Below, piece by piece: positions 34,332 to 45,153 of a stretch of 64,000 nucleotides of DNA. The position numbers and the translations under genes are program-made. Where the stretch lies: contig CM037596.1 in the NCBI GenBank assembly GCA_021018995.1, positions 99,431,416 through 99,495,415 of the forward strand. The letters are read 5' to 3'. How positions within the stretch are numbered: the first letter of the stretch is position 1; each line of letters opens with the position of its first letter. The notes under the pieces are model-generated. The model was not told where the DNA came from and made no database searches. It worked only from the letters and a program-made list of their open reading frames with translations. The stretch is from Chloranthus sessilifolius (taxonomy: Eukaryota > Streptophyta > Magnoliopsida > Chloranthales > Chloranthaceae).

Positions 34332-37056
34332 TCCGTACTACTATATAAAAGTAAAAATAGTTTTTGTCAATTTTTATTTCTACACGTCTATGCCTAAATT
34401 GCTCCTAAATAAAACCCACGTCATAGAGTCCTAATCTAACTAGCTAATTTGCTAAATTGCTCCTAAATATCTCATATATAGCAAGAGTCCTAATCTAACT
34501 TGCTAATTTGCTACAAATAAAACCCACCTCCATGCCTAAATTGTTCCTCAACATCTCACATCTCATATATAGTAAGAGTACTAACCTAACTTGCTAATTT
34601 GCTACAAATAAAACTCTTGAGCACCTATATTTTATCCTCCCTAAATCTTAGTTAACTATCGAACTTTGTAGGGTTTCAAGACAACATCAATAGCAACCCT
34701 GCTCTTGCATCATTTCAGGTATTCTTTTTTTGTACTTTGCTGTTTGGATCGCGACTCACTGCGAATTTTTAATTTTCTTTTTTTAGTTGTTTTGATTTCT
34801 ATATGGGTGATGAATTTTTGTTTTAGATTCTCAAGTAATCGATCAGTTCGATTCAACACATCCGATTTACATATGAATCAAGAACACGAGGCCTATTTTG
34901 AATCTCACATTGATTTGGAACTTAAATATTTACTGGCATATATAACTTCACTAACATGTTAAAATTTAAAAAGTCAGTTGGGTGATTGATATAATGTGCA
35001 ATGCATGCAAAGTAAATTCATGGTGAATTCTCGAAACTAAAATTGTCCATTATAGCAAACTCAAGGTAAGATATAGCAAATGAAATAACAAATTTGCGGC
35101 ATATTTCACAAGTATGACTCATTGGATACAAATAAATTCAGTTTGAACTATAAATCATTCAATCAATTGTATTCATAGGACAAGGTCAACTCAACGAACT
35201 TTGTGATTATAGTTTTTTTATTATCTTTAGGTAATATTTTCTCCGATTTAGTTTACACCTAATGTGAAAATGACACTTCATTGGAAGGTTCACCATATCC
35301 CAAATGTAGTATTCTTTGAGGGTGTGGATCAACCCAACAGAAGTGACGGAATTAACCCTAGTGCATAAGTAGATATTTACCTCGAGAGCAGTCAGACACC
35401 TTTTTGGACGGGTGGTTCTCTCAAGTCTAATATGGGGGGCTATTATGCGTCATGGATGAATGACCTCCCTGACGAAAGTGACATAATTCTTAGCGAATTG
35501 GGTACAACGAACTAGTTAATTTGAACAAATTCGACGTGACAAGCGAATTGGCTGGTTAATGCTAATTATGTTTTTTAAACAAATTTTTAAAAGCATATAG
35601 AGGGAGTTTGAGCTAATACTTTATGATTTTAAAATTTTGTAGCTAACCAAGTGCTCATTTGCATTTCTTTGTATTAAAGTGTGCAATTTTATATTACAAA
35701 TTAATAAATACTTTTAAAACTCATCCTACTCCTAGCGAATCGTTTGCGTGATGTAGTGAATTTCGAATCCGAATTCAAACAAAGTGAACCAATGAGCTAA
35801 TTAACTTTGGTCACACAATTGAATAATGAATTAGAGGTCTTAAGATTTTACTTAAGTTGATGGTGAAATGATCATGTGATGTGATGAAATTCTTTCTCAT
35901 TACGGAGTGTCTACCTGATTTAGTGGGAATATTTTAGCATGGGGGAAGACCACTCATTAGATGATGATGATTGGTGCAAGCTAAAAGCCCTTGGATTTGA
36001 GTTTCTTCAATTCTTCTCACTGTCATAATTGTTTGCTTTAAATGGATATGTGTAAATATATTGCATAAGAGATTACAAAATAAGACATCTTGCCTTACCC
36101 ACACATATTTCTAGGATTCAAATAGATCGAGAAAGATGCCTCTCACATGGATGGAGTAAACTATCTGCTCCCAACTGATTTGACATGCATTTCCATATGT
36201 CAGACCACTCTTAAAAAATGCTTAACATGGTCAACATATTTTGTTAGAAAAGGTTTCCTTTGTTTGGGATGAATTTGGTTCTGTTCACATTCAATGCCGA
36301 TTTATTCCCGAACCCCTACCTGGTCACTATGCTGACACTCCTAGATAACCTGACCCACAACTCGAAACAATGATTCGACCCAGTCCGACCCAACAACTCA
36401 AGTTGTTGACCACCTTATTAGCATTATCCTTACTACTATATAAAAGCAAAAATAGTTTCTGTCAATTTTTCTTTCCACACATTCATGCCCAAATTGCCCC
36501 TAAATATCTCATATCTCATATATAGCAAGAGTCCTAATATAAATTGCCCCTAATATCTCATATCTCATATCTCATATATAGCAAGTCCTAATTTAACTTC
36601 TTTTGCCACCTAATCTAACTTTGGTCGATCCGAATCTCCGATAAGATTGAAAGTTGGAATTAAATTAGAAATCCCAATAAAATCAATATTTATAGGGTTT
36701 TTGAGTTTCTTAAATTGGCAGAGGCTCCTATGCACTTTAATTGATTGATTTACTACAGATTACAATCAACCATTGGAAATGATCAGGTCCAACAGGTTGA
36801 ACTAGATATGAGTTCAATCATTTTTACAGTTAATGGATTGTAGGGAATTTTCACTTCCATTATTTTTTTGCCTTTAAATTCCCTCACCGAACAGTATAAT
36901 TGGGCCATGTACAAATAAGATATGTAGATATAGTATAATTGGGCTATGTACGTGTGGCACATGTGGTTATCGACCGTTAAGCTCTTAGTACTTGGCGCAC
37001 TTCAATCATTTTAAAGTTCTAACGGCCACGTGCATTTGCATGTGCTTTTTTACTAG
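34332..37056 (+). mobile_element. Second Helitron-like element, nested
   Basis: Starts TCCGTACTACTATATAAAAG after an A and ends ACTAG before a T (37053-37056). Preceding the end, GCCACGTGCATTTGCATGTGC can fold. A second 5' start TCCTTACTACTATATAAAAG lies at 36427, so the final 630 bp (36427-37056) may be a complete smaller Helitron, or two elements may share one 3' end. No Rep/helicase. Confidence 0.7.
35270..35515 (+). pseudogene. Unrecognised 82-codon reading frame with one internal stop, inside the Helitron-like element
   Basis: ATG at 35270 reads MTLHWKVHHIPNVVFFEG..., has a TAA at codon 33 and continues SSQTPFWTGGSLKSNMGGYY...DLPDESD to TAG at 35513-35515. A splice-acceptor-like TTATCTTTAG precedes it at 35221-35230. 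Composition is protein-like and unlike the surrounding A/T DNA. I do not recognise the family; a captured exon is possible, as Helitrons often carry host gene pieces, but unproven. Confidence 0.3.
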
Positions 37057-37067
37057 TAACTTTAAAA

Positions 37068-37070
<3 letters not shown>

Positions 37071-37148
<78 letters not shown>
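37071..37148. repeat. (TA)n microsatellite, about 78 bp
   Basis: Uninterrupted TA dinucleotides just downstream of the Helitron-like 3' end. Confidence 0.97.
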
Positions 37149-37149
<1 letters not shown>

Positions 37150-37400
37150 CTTGATTTGGATACTGGGGCCGGATTTGCTTGATATAAAGTACCACTTTTT
37201 TCGGGCCGGGTGCTAGCCAAAATCCGGCCCGACCCGGCCCAATGAGAGCCCTAGTCGTGGGTAGTTTGATTCTCATCCTCTACGTTGTTCCCCACCCTTG
37301 TCTTTACAAGGTGTGGGTTGGGTACTATTAGTTAACCTTCACCGCTATAGTTGGTGCTCTTTCACTCAGCACCGCAACAGTCACAAATATATATAGCAAT

Positions 37401-37881
37401 TGATGGATCTGTATGGATCTATCGATCCGACCATCCAAAAATATGCTTTAGGATTTAGGCGTATGATCAATCAAAAATAATAAATCAATAATCCATAAAT
37501 TAAATATACATGTGCGCACTTTGAGTGTGAGCCATTAATGGTGGGTTGCCGATCTTCAACGATCTTCTCACTCTCAATATCTTCTAAGACAATAGGGATG
37601 CTTTTGGTAATATGCATGATTGAATTGTGTCGAGCAATCGTTGAGACTAAGCACCCCTTACATTTATAACCAAAGAATCCATTCTCATTAAGGATTTGAA
37701 TTATTAATTAAATTGTGATTGGAAATTACAATTATACCTCAACTAAAAGACTTAATTATTAGTTGCTTATTCTCTTTAAATTCACTGAATTAACAACTAC
37801 ACTTCTCAAGATTGATTTTACCCCATTCACCGGTCAACGGATTGACTATAATGACGGCCACCAAAATAGAAACTTCTAACA
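37401..37881 (-). mobile_element. Solo LTR of the same Copia family, minus strand
   Basis: On the minus strand it runs from TGTTAGAAGTTTCTATTTTGG (37881) to the terminal CATCA (37401), 481 bp, co-linear with 57850-58315 and 21443-21926 (shares the complement of GGCTATAAATG-like TATA region and GTGTGAG...). No matching 5-bp flanks, so it may be rearranged or a piece of a deleted element. Confidence 0.85.
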
Positions 37882-38238
37882 TGTGTCTGCTCCTCGATTC
37901 TCAAGGCTGTCTCGGCCCAATAACCATTTCAAAAAAAGAAAAAAACATATTAATATCTGTGAAGTCCAGGGCCATTCGATTGATGAAAAATTGTTCGAAA
38001 TGTATATCAGTCATATTTGTGAACCAAAAACCACTAAAAGATCCGTTTTTCTTTCTTTTCCTATTAAACTATTTATTGTTATTATTATAACGTTAAAATA
38101 AAAGATTATTTTCGCATATAACCTTCCATTTTAAACTAACTTTAAGCAATGATTAAATTATTAAAAGGGGTTGATGCCTTCTTGTTACTGAAGCAAATGA
38201 AATATGCTATAGCAAGCACAATCTATGCTAATACTTTA

Positions 38239-38627
38239 GGTACCTCTATTAGCGCCTTGGGAAACCTATTAAGAATCATTGATTGCATGAGATCACATGA
38301 TAGAAATTATTGTTTATCTTAATCTTCCACTCAATGGATTTTCAGATCATATATCACCTATCAAACAGCCAATTTTTCATTTTACATGTCACCAATCCCC
38401 AAAATTTTTCTCTTAAATCTTATGTCACACATCACACTCAAACTTAATTTTAGGGTATTTTTTGGAGATCTGTGACATGTAGAATAAAACAATGACGGTC
38501 TGATAGGTGAGATGCAATCTTAAGATCCATTGAGTGAAAAATTTGGTAAAACACATTTTCTATCATCTGATACAAAACAATCAATGATTTTATAGGGGTT
38601 GCACACGTCGGCGCTAATTAAGGTATC
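38239..38627. mobile_element. Palindromic MITE, family A, with possible 9-bp target duplication
   Basis: 389 bp from GGTACCTCTATTAGCGCC to the complement of GATACCTTAATTAGCGCC. Flanks AATACTTTA (38230-38238) and CGTACTTTA (38628-38636) agree at 7 of 9. Core contains CTATCAAACAGCC / GGTCTGATAGG arms. Confidence 0.72.
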
Positions 38628-38759
38628 CGTACTTTATTTATAGATAATTAAGTTTTGTTGACCTGTCAACTTCATTTACATAAAGGACCAACCCTCCTCA
38701 CTGACATCATAGATTAATAAGTTTAAGATAGCCTTTTAAACAATCAAATTTTATCAAAA

Positions 38760-38940
38760 CCTACTTTCACATAGTGCAAATGGGCCGGGTCAACCTGACA
38801 TGTCAAACGACTTGACCCGATATGGGCCGTATTTGGGTGCAATTTTGACCTTTTGGGTTTGGTCGGATTGAAAGTCCCGACCCATTATTAAACAATTCAG
38901 GTTTTGGTTGAGGTTTCTTGACCAAAACTTTGTGTTTTTT
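38760..38940. repeat. GGGTCAACC/CGACCCAT-type repeat fragment
   Basis: GGGCCGGGTCAACCTGAC near 38779 and GAAAGTCCCGACCCATTA near 38870 belong to the dispersed GGGTCGGGT family. Confidence 0.4.
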
Positions 38941-38958
38941 TTAGCTCTAAGTCTATGG

Positions 38959-39240
38959 TAGGGCAGTCAACGGGTTGGGTCGGATTAGGCATTTGCAATT
39001 TTCTTATTGGGTATTGACCCGACCCGATGATACACTCAATTCGACCCGACCCGAAATCCTGAGCCAACCTGATGCCCAACAAACAAATACTCTTTACATA
39101 CAAACTGTCGGGCTGGGTTGGATGTCTCATGCCCAAGACTTGTCATTGGTCGGGTACATAGACTTGTCAAGTCTATGTACCCGACCAGGTAAAGTAGGGC
39201 CGGGTCAGATATCCGATCGACCCAATCCAATGACAGCATA
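38959..39240. mobile_element. hAT-like GGGTCGGGT element
   Basis: 282 bp. Left end TAGGGCAGTCAACGGGTTGG, right end inverted TATGCTGTCATTGGATTGG. Flanks GTCTATGG (38951-38958) and GTCTTCGG (39241-39248) agree at 6 of 8. Contains a perfect inverted pair around GGGTACATAGACTTG (about 39152-39185). Confidence 0.6.
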
Positions 39241-39339
39241 GTCTTCGGGTCCTTACCCCTCCATTAAGATTTAAGCACAAAAACGAATTACAGGCACCTA
39301 AAATATACTTGTAAAAGAGGGTGAAAGAGAACTGAAAGA

Positions 39340-39620
39340 AATAGGGACTTTTTAGCCATTTAAATACTAAGATGGCGTTTAAATTTTTAAATAATAATAC
39401 ACCATCAATGATTTATAATGTTGGTAATCCACGCCGTCGAACATATAGATCACTAGTAGAAGGGTAATAGCCCAAGTTTGAATCATTTGATCTATAGATT
39501 CTAATATTATCGATTATTCTTAATTTTAATAGCTGATATTAAAACTCGCCACTTGACTGATTCACGTTCACTTATTGGTATGTGCTTACATAATAAGATT
39601 CTAAAAGAGCATTTTAGCCA
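39340..39620. repeat. Degraded family C MITE fragment
   Basis: CATTTAAATACTAAGATGGCG and the later TTTTAATAGCTGATATTAAAA correspond to the ends and inner stem of the family C elements at 25723 and 43938. Confidence 0.4.
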
Positions 39621-40264
39621 TTCAATCCCCTCAAAAGGCTGACTTCTACAGATTTATTAAAAAAGTCTTGATTTCATTGCAAACGTTACAATTTTTTGGA
39701 AAACACACAAATTTTATAGAACTCTAGGAATAATTCGTGATTATTTTGGTACATGAAAAATCCAGAAATAATTCGTGAAAAATCCGGTTGAAAAATCCGG
39801 TTGAGAGATAAGGATTTCACGGTCAGAAACGCCGGATGTATTTTTGGATGTCATAACAGTATATGGCCTTGTTTGAATACCATGGCCTTGTTTAAATACC
39901 ATTTCTGAGAGAGGAAACCGAGTTGCAGCTCGGAAAATAGCTTTTCTAGCACGTTCCGAGCAATTCCTCAGTTCTGCAATGGAGCTGGGACCCACATGAA
40001 AAGCGATGGTCCTCGAGTTTCAGCCAGTTTGCCATTTTTGGGTTGCAGCTTGGAAAGTAATTTTTCTGAGCACTCTCGGAACCCATATGGAGAGGACGGT
40101 CCCCGAGTTTTCAATCGGTTTGCCATTTTCGGACAAAAAACTCTGGAAAAGTTAGAAGATCCTAAACTCTGAAAAGTTAGATTCTAAATCCTAATCTTAT
40201 TTGGGTGATTGTGGTCAGAGGGTGGGTAAATGACCAATGAAACCCTAACCCCAAAATACACATC
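39621..40264. other. Non-coding stretch with local duplication
   Basis: GTTGCAGCTCGGAAAATAGC (39921) recurs as GTTGCAGCTTGGAAAGTAAT (40043), followed in both by TTTTTCT-AGCAC and later by a GGTCC(C/T)CGAGTTT block (40008, 40098), so about 90-120 bp is repeated. No coding sequence recognised. Confidence 0.5.
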
Positions 40265-42053
40265 CAGTGGCGGAACCAGGATTCTCATCTACGCGGGGCA
40301 CAAAATGAATTAAAGATAAATTTTGTACAATGAATTTAAATTTAACTACTTTATATTATAAACTATAATTTTCATTAAAATTACATAAAAAAAGAAAATT
40401 TTAACTAGGCCTAAACCAAGAAAGACTATAAATCGCATTTGCCCTAGAAACTAGGCCTAAACCAAGAAAGACTATAAATCGCATTTGCCAGAGCACACAC
40501 ATCAAATAAAAATTTATTCATATATTTATCCTAAACATAACCACATTTCCTAAACATAAATTAATCATTATCAGCCAATAATATAGAATTACAAAAAGTT
40601 AAATTTAGACAAGAAAAATTACCTCCGATTTAGCACGATCTGAAGAAATTTTAACTCAAATCCGATTGCGCGATCGGACAAATCCGATTTGTTGAAAACC
40701 TACACAATAAAATTCAAAATACAATTAATATTTAACAAATAAAATTTTAAATTTCAATAAAAATAAAGTCCCTAAGTCTCCATTGTATATTCACTGATAT
40801 GGGGAGCACAAATCATGTGGAATAACTGAGTATGGTTCACTCTTATGTATTCATAATAGATGAGTTTTTATTTTCATACTCATATTATATTATTTTCATG
40901 CTCATATTTGTAGAAAGCCCATGTAAAACATAAAAATCATGATTTAAAAAGCACAGTATTTAAGAGAGAGAGACAAGGGGTATCATATGGTATAATTGAT
41001 TTAGGAAAATAAATCAATAATTTACGCACAATAACCCATTGTATCATATGGCAAATAAATTAAAAATAAATAAAACTCTAAATCTAGAGAGACAAGAAGA
41101 AGTACCTAACCCTAAATCAATTAAAAAATAAATAAAACCCTAAATCTAAAGAGAGAGACAAGAAGGCGAAAAAATTATCAATCAAAATGCACAACAAAAA
41201 AAAATACTGTGCTGCAGAAAAATTATTTGGTTCGATTACAATGCGATCCTTTCAGATTAACTAGATAAACCAAAATAAAATACCTAACCAAACTACAGTA
41301 CGAAATCACCATACTAACCCCACAGAACTTGAATATGTATCCCCACTCTGTCTCTGCCACGGGCCCACGGCCACAAAGACTTGGGGCCTTGAAATGGGCG
41401 GCGTGATGGAGGGGTTTTTAGGGAGAGAATAAGGAGAGAGAGAATAGGGGGAGAGAGAGCGTTAGATTCTTAAGCCTGGGAGGGTTTTTTTAGGGAGAGA
41501 GAAAATAGGGAGAAAGAGAATAGGGGGAGAGAAGGGGCATTAGATTCTTAAGCCTGGGAGGGGTTTTTTAGGGAGAGAAAGAATAGGGGGAGAGAAAATA
41601 GGGAGAGAGGGAGTAGGGGGAGAGAGGGCGTCAGATTCTTAAGCCTGAGAGGGATTTTTTAGGGAGAGAGAGAATAGGGGGAGAGAGAATAGGGGGAGAG
41701 AAAATATGGAGAGAGGGAATAGGGGGAGAGAGGGCGTCAGATTCTTAAGCCTGGGAGGGATCTCTTAGGGAGAGAGAAAATATGGAGAGAGAGAGAATAG
41801 GGGAGAGAAAATAGGGAGAGAGGGAATAAGGGGAGAGAGGGCGTCATATTCTTAAGCATGGGAGGGGTTTTTTAGGGAGAGAGAGAATAGGGGGAGAGAA
41901 AATAGGGAGAGAGAGAGAATAGGGGGAGAGGCGTCAGAAGAGAGAGAGACAGAGGGCCTCAAAAGAGGAAATCTAGCTTTTATATATATATAAAAAAAAA
42001 AAAAAAGTTTTGGGTTTTAGTGGGGGCGTGCGCGGTGGGTATGTGGTTCCGCC
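40265..42053. mobile_element. Transposon-like unit with ends CAGTGGCGGAACCAGG
   Basis: CAGTGGCGGAACCAGGATT at 40265 and, inverted near 42035-42053, GGCGGAACCACATAC; CACATC flanks both ends (40259-40264 and about 42052-42057). About 1.8 kb, no transposase visible. The left part has a duplicated CTAGGCCTAAACCAAGAAAG block (40407, 40451), and the right part is a purine-rich minisatellite. Such ends are common in plant genomes; the superfamily was not assigned. Confidence 0.55.
41415..41960. repeat. Purine-rich minisatellite, five diverged units of about 80-107 bp
   Basis: The phrase AGATTCTTAAGCCTGGGAGG (variants allowed) recurs near 41463, 41542, 41633, 41739 and 41846, separated by GGGAGAGAGAATAGG-type runs. 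The plus strand is almost entirely purine between anchors. Confidence 0.9.
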
Positions 42054-42059
42054 CACATC

Positions 42060-43450
42060 TCTCATCGAATCCAAAACCCGCTTTTGTTTAGAGAAGAGTA
42101 ATTTCGCAATTTTTCTATGGTAAAATATACCATGCACTTAGGTATCACGGAACTTAATAGTGCACTTTTTATTTATCACTTAATGAGTCTATTTTCAGAT
42201 GATCCTAAACGTACAATTAATCTTTTAGATCTTAGATGGCCATAAAATAGATTTAGCTAGATTTTTTATGAACGATTGTTCCTTTCTTGTTTTTTTAAGA
42301 ATGCCATAGAAATGATTTGATCAGAGGTTGATGAAATTTTCAAATGGGAATATAAAGGAGAATGACTGACTTTCCCTAAAAAGGGTGACCTACTTCGTTT
42401 AACTAGAAGAGTATGTCCCGAACCCGAACCCATTTTTCATTTGGGCTTAGCTCGAACTGACCCGTATATGATTTTGATTAAAAAATTAAGCTTGAATCTT
42501 GTCCATCCGAGCCGCGCCTGGGCTAAAACCCACCCTGTTGACACCCCTATTTATCATGATCTCTTCAAAGAGTAATTGACGACGTATCATACGATACAAA
42601 TTTCTTTAAAAAGATCTTAAACAAAAATAATAGCATCGAAGCGGGTATGACGAACATGTCTAAATTATTATTATTAGAAAATGACTACGTTTAGATACTC
42701 CTATGCTCATTGACATCATAGTATAATTTGTTATTAGAATATGTCTAAATGGATTGTGCATCGTAGTATAAGAGGAATAATCCAATTGCATCGACGGAAG
42801 TGTTCAACTTCTCATGAATTGTGTATTGGTAAAAAATGATCTTCAAATATATATAGCATGGTATCGGATGTTCTACTGTCATTCATACAGTTATACGATG
42901 TCCCTAAAGTAGATCGATGCTGTATTTTTCTGAAATAATTAAAAGAATATAAAAAACCCTTTGTTTTTGTGAAATGCTAGGAATTAGAGCCATTATAAGG
43001 CCTAAAAGAACGCACCTAAGAAAAGTCAGAAATTTGTAGAAAACTGAGTTATGAGGAATCTGAGCTTTTCTGAGATAATTTGGGAAATACCCAAACATGG
43101 CCTATGAATATTTCAAACTCTTTCTATGTTTCCTTTGATTTTAGTTGTTGTAAGCTTTGGGCTACTTCACTCTTACTTTAAACTTGAAACTTGAAACCTA
43201 TTTTGATAAAAGTGCATCATTACCAATCAAGAGATTTTTAAAAAGAAATTTATCAAGAAAGAAAGAAATAATTTAAAAAAAAAATACAAGAAAATTTTTA
43301 TGGTGTTCCACCATATGTAAAATAGGAATAAATTGCTTTTATTCAGCAAGGCAGGATTTCTTTTTGTTAGCTAGCTTTAATGGCCCCCATGGAATTTTGT
43401 CGGGCACCTCTGCTCAAAATCATTAATTACATTAAATTAGATTATGGACA
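42060..43450. other. Spacer, no gene recognised
   Basis: Contains a GGGCTTAGCTCG / GCCTGGGCTAAAACCC fragment (42440-42550) of the dispersed GGGTCGGGT family, ending CCTGTTGACACCCCTA. The rest is A/T-rich without recognisable features. Confidence 0.3.
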
Positions 43451-43454
43451 TTGT

Positions 43455-43614
43455 ATTTTATTATAAAAAATAAGACTATTAGCGACACAAAAACCTTTTG
43501 ATATTAATAAAAAAATTGTTGCTATTAGTCTTGTTGCTATTCAAATAAGAAGCTTTTTTGTTAATAGTGACAATTTTTGAGTCGTTAATATATAGTCTTA
43601 TTTTTTTTGCAGTG
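43455..43614. mobile_element. Small foldback MITE ending CACTGCAAAAAAAATAAG
   Basis: Right end, inverted, CACTGCAAAAAAAATAAGAC; left counterpart ATAAAAAATAAGACTATTAG. The arms CAATTTTTGAGTCG / CGACACAAAAACC and AAAAATTGTTGCTATTA / TTAATAGTGACAATTTTT pair further inward. Left terminus degraded. CACTA-like termini suggest, but do not prove, that superfamily. Confidence 0.55.
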
Positions 43615-43937
43615 ACCCTAATCTTCCATACAAAGGAGCTTGAGGCTATAACCATACCATCATACATCACTTTACGGCCAACTTTTTAAGATATGTACCA
43701 TGTGGAATTAAATATTAATAGTATGGTAGGTATAATGATTTTCGTCATAGATGCCAGCAAGATTCCGTGATGTTAAAGCTAACTCATTTTTTTTTTTTTG
43801 CTATTTCTTTTTAATAGTTCTAGGAGACTGATTTATTAGAAAAATGGAAAGGTAAGCAAAAGTACAAAGGGGCACAACGAGATGCAGACGCCAGGTCAAC
43901 AAAAAAAAGAAACCAAAAGCTAAAAGGGGCAATGGTT

Positions 43938-44392
43938 CCTTGACCGACATTTAAACACTAAATTGTATTTAAATAATCTTTCACTAATAAGATGTTACGT
44001 TTTTATCTCACACCACTAAAGAATGATTTATTATTATGCCATGTGACACACATCTATGATTAATCTAAATTTCCCAAGGAGCAATCTATCGTTGAAGCAT
44101 GTTCTAACCAAAGGGTCATGATTATAAGTGAATATAAACCATCCGATCTGTAAACTTTAATATCAATCATAAAAATTAAAAACAACTGTTAATATTAGAG
44201 TACACAGATCGGATGGTTCGAATCTCCCTAAAAGTGTATTTTTTATTCATAACCCTTCAATCGATAATATATTACTTTGACCTTCAATTGATGATATATT
44301 ACTTTGATGGTATGAATCTCTAAGATCATAAGCCAATAAATTGTGTAAAATCATTTAAACACTATTTGGTGCTTAAATGACGGTCAAGAGAG
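43938..44392. mobile_element. MITE family C
   Basis: Left TTGACCGACATTTAAACAC, right inverted TTGACCGTCATTTAAGCACC. Inner stem CCATCCGATCTGTAAACTT ... ACACAGATCGGATGG. Full-length member of the family also seen at 25723-26110. Confidence 0.75.
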
Positions 44393-45153
44393 TTGGTCCC
44401 AAGCCAAAAATATCCCTAACTACGACCGACAAACGGACATTGGAAGATACTTGGCGGGAATCTTTAATTTCGAATAGTTTGACCAAATCCTGGTTTACCC
44501 AATGCGGGACTAAATTTCAACATGCCCCTCATGTGTTGGCGGGATTGAGCAAATCACGTGGACAATTGAACTAGTGATGTGAAGTAGAGAAAGATTTGCT
44601 CTGATACCATGATAAATTTGAGTATCGATCTCAAAATCAATTGGCTATGAGTGGAGGGGTCTGATGTTGGAAAATGTGTAATACAGGAAATTGGTCCGAG
44701 GCACGAGAAATATCTTTATCTTTAAACCAATATTTATCCCCACTAGTACGACAAAGTGGTCATCAACAGGTTACCCGCAAACTGGTTCCAGGATACAACG
44801 AATTGATTGTGTATTCTTATAAAAGATTTGGTGAATCCGTTCACACTATCCGAACACTAAATATTTCAAAAACGCTCAGATCAAGACTTTTAAATACGAA
44901 ACTAGAATTAAGAAGGGAGATTCTATTTTGTTAAAGAATAATGATTTTAGATTCTTTAAATAGAAAATCAAGTGAAGTGTTAATGCATCATTTTCCTATT
45001 AAAAAGTACTACAGGCTAGACATCCCTTTGGAAAAGACACCACTTTGAAAAGACACTTCTTTTAAAAAGACACAGTTTTGGAAAGGACACATAACTTTGA
45101 AAAGACACACCAGTTTAAAAAAGGCACAATTTAAAACTTTTAAATATCCAACA
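44393..45153 (-). mobile_element. TRIM-like LTR retrotransposon, truncated
   Basis: Read on the minus strand: an LTR (about 45153 down to 44611, starting TGTTGGATATT and ending CAAATTTATCA), then TGGTATCAGAGC at 44609-44598, the standard primer-binding site for methionine tRNA, then only about 75 bp to a purine tract GAGGGGCA (about 44530-44523) abutting TGTTGAAATTTAGTCCCGC, which looks like the start of a second LTR that is cut off near 44393. No protein fits between PBS and tract, which is the TRIM layout. LTR starts of the two copies differ, so boundaries are approximate. Confidence 0.5.

Larger units (their letters stand above)
33862..37253. mobile_element. hAT-like GGGCCGGGT element carrying a Helitron
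   Basis: Left end TAGGGCTCTCAATGGGCC and, inverted at the right, TAGGGCTCTCATTGGGCC, one mismatch over 18. Flanking 8-mers GTCATGGG (33854-33861) and GTCGTGGG (37254-37261) differ at one base. If the Helitron-like insert 34332-37056 is removed, about 670 bp remain, including a TA microsatellite. TIR and 8-bp duplication point to hAT mobilisation. Confidence 0.78.

Noticed and set aside
37401..37881. Target duplication around the minus-strand solo LTR
   Set aside because: The flanking 5-mers GCAAT and TGTGT do not match.
41415..41960. CRISPR-like array of spaced repeats
   Set aside because: Units are diverged, purine-rich and contiguous without unique spacers, in a plant nuclear context.
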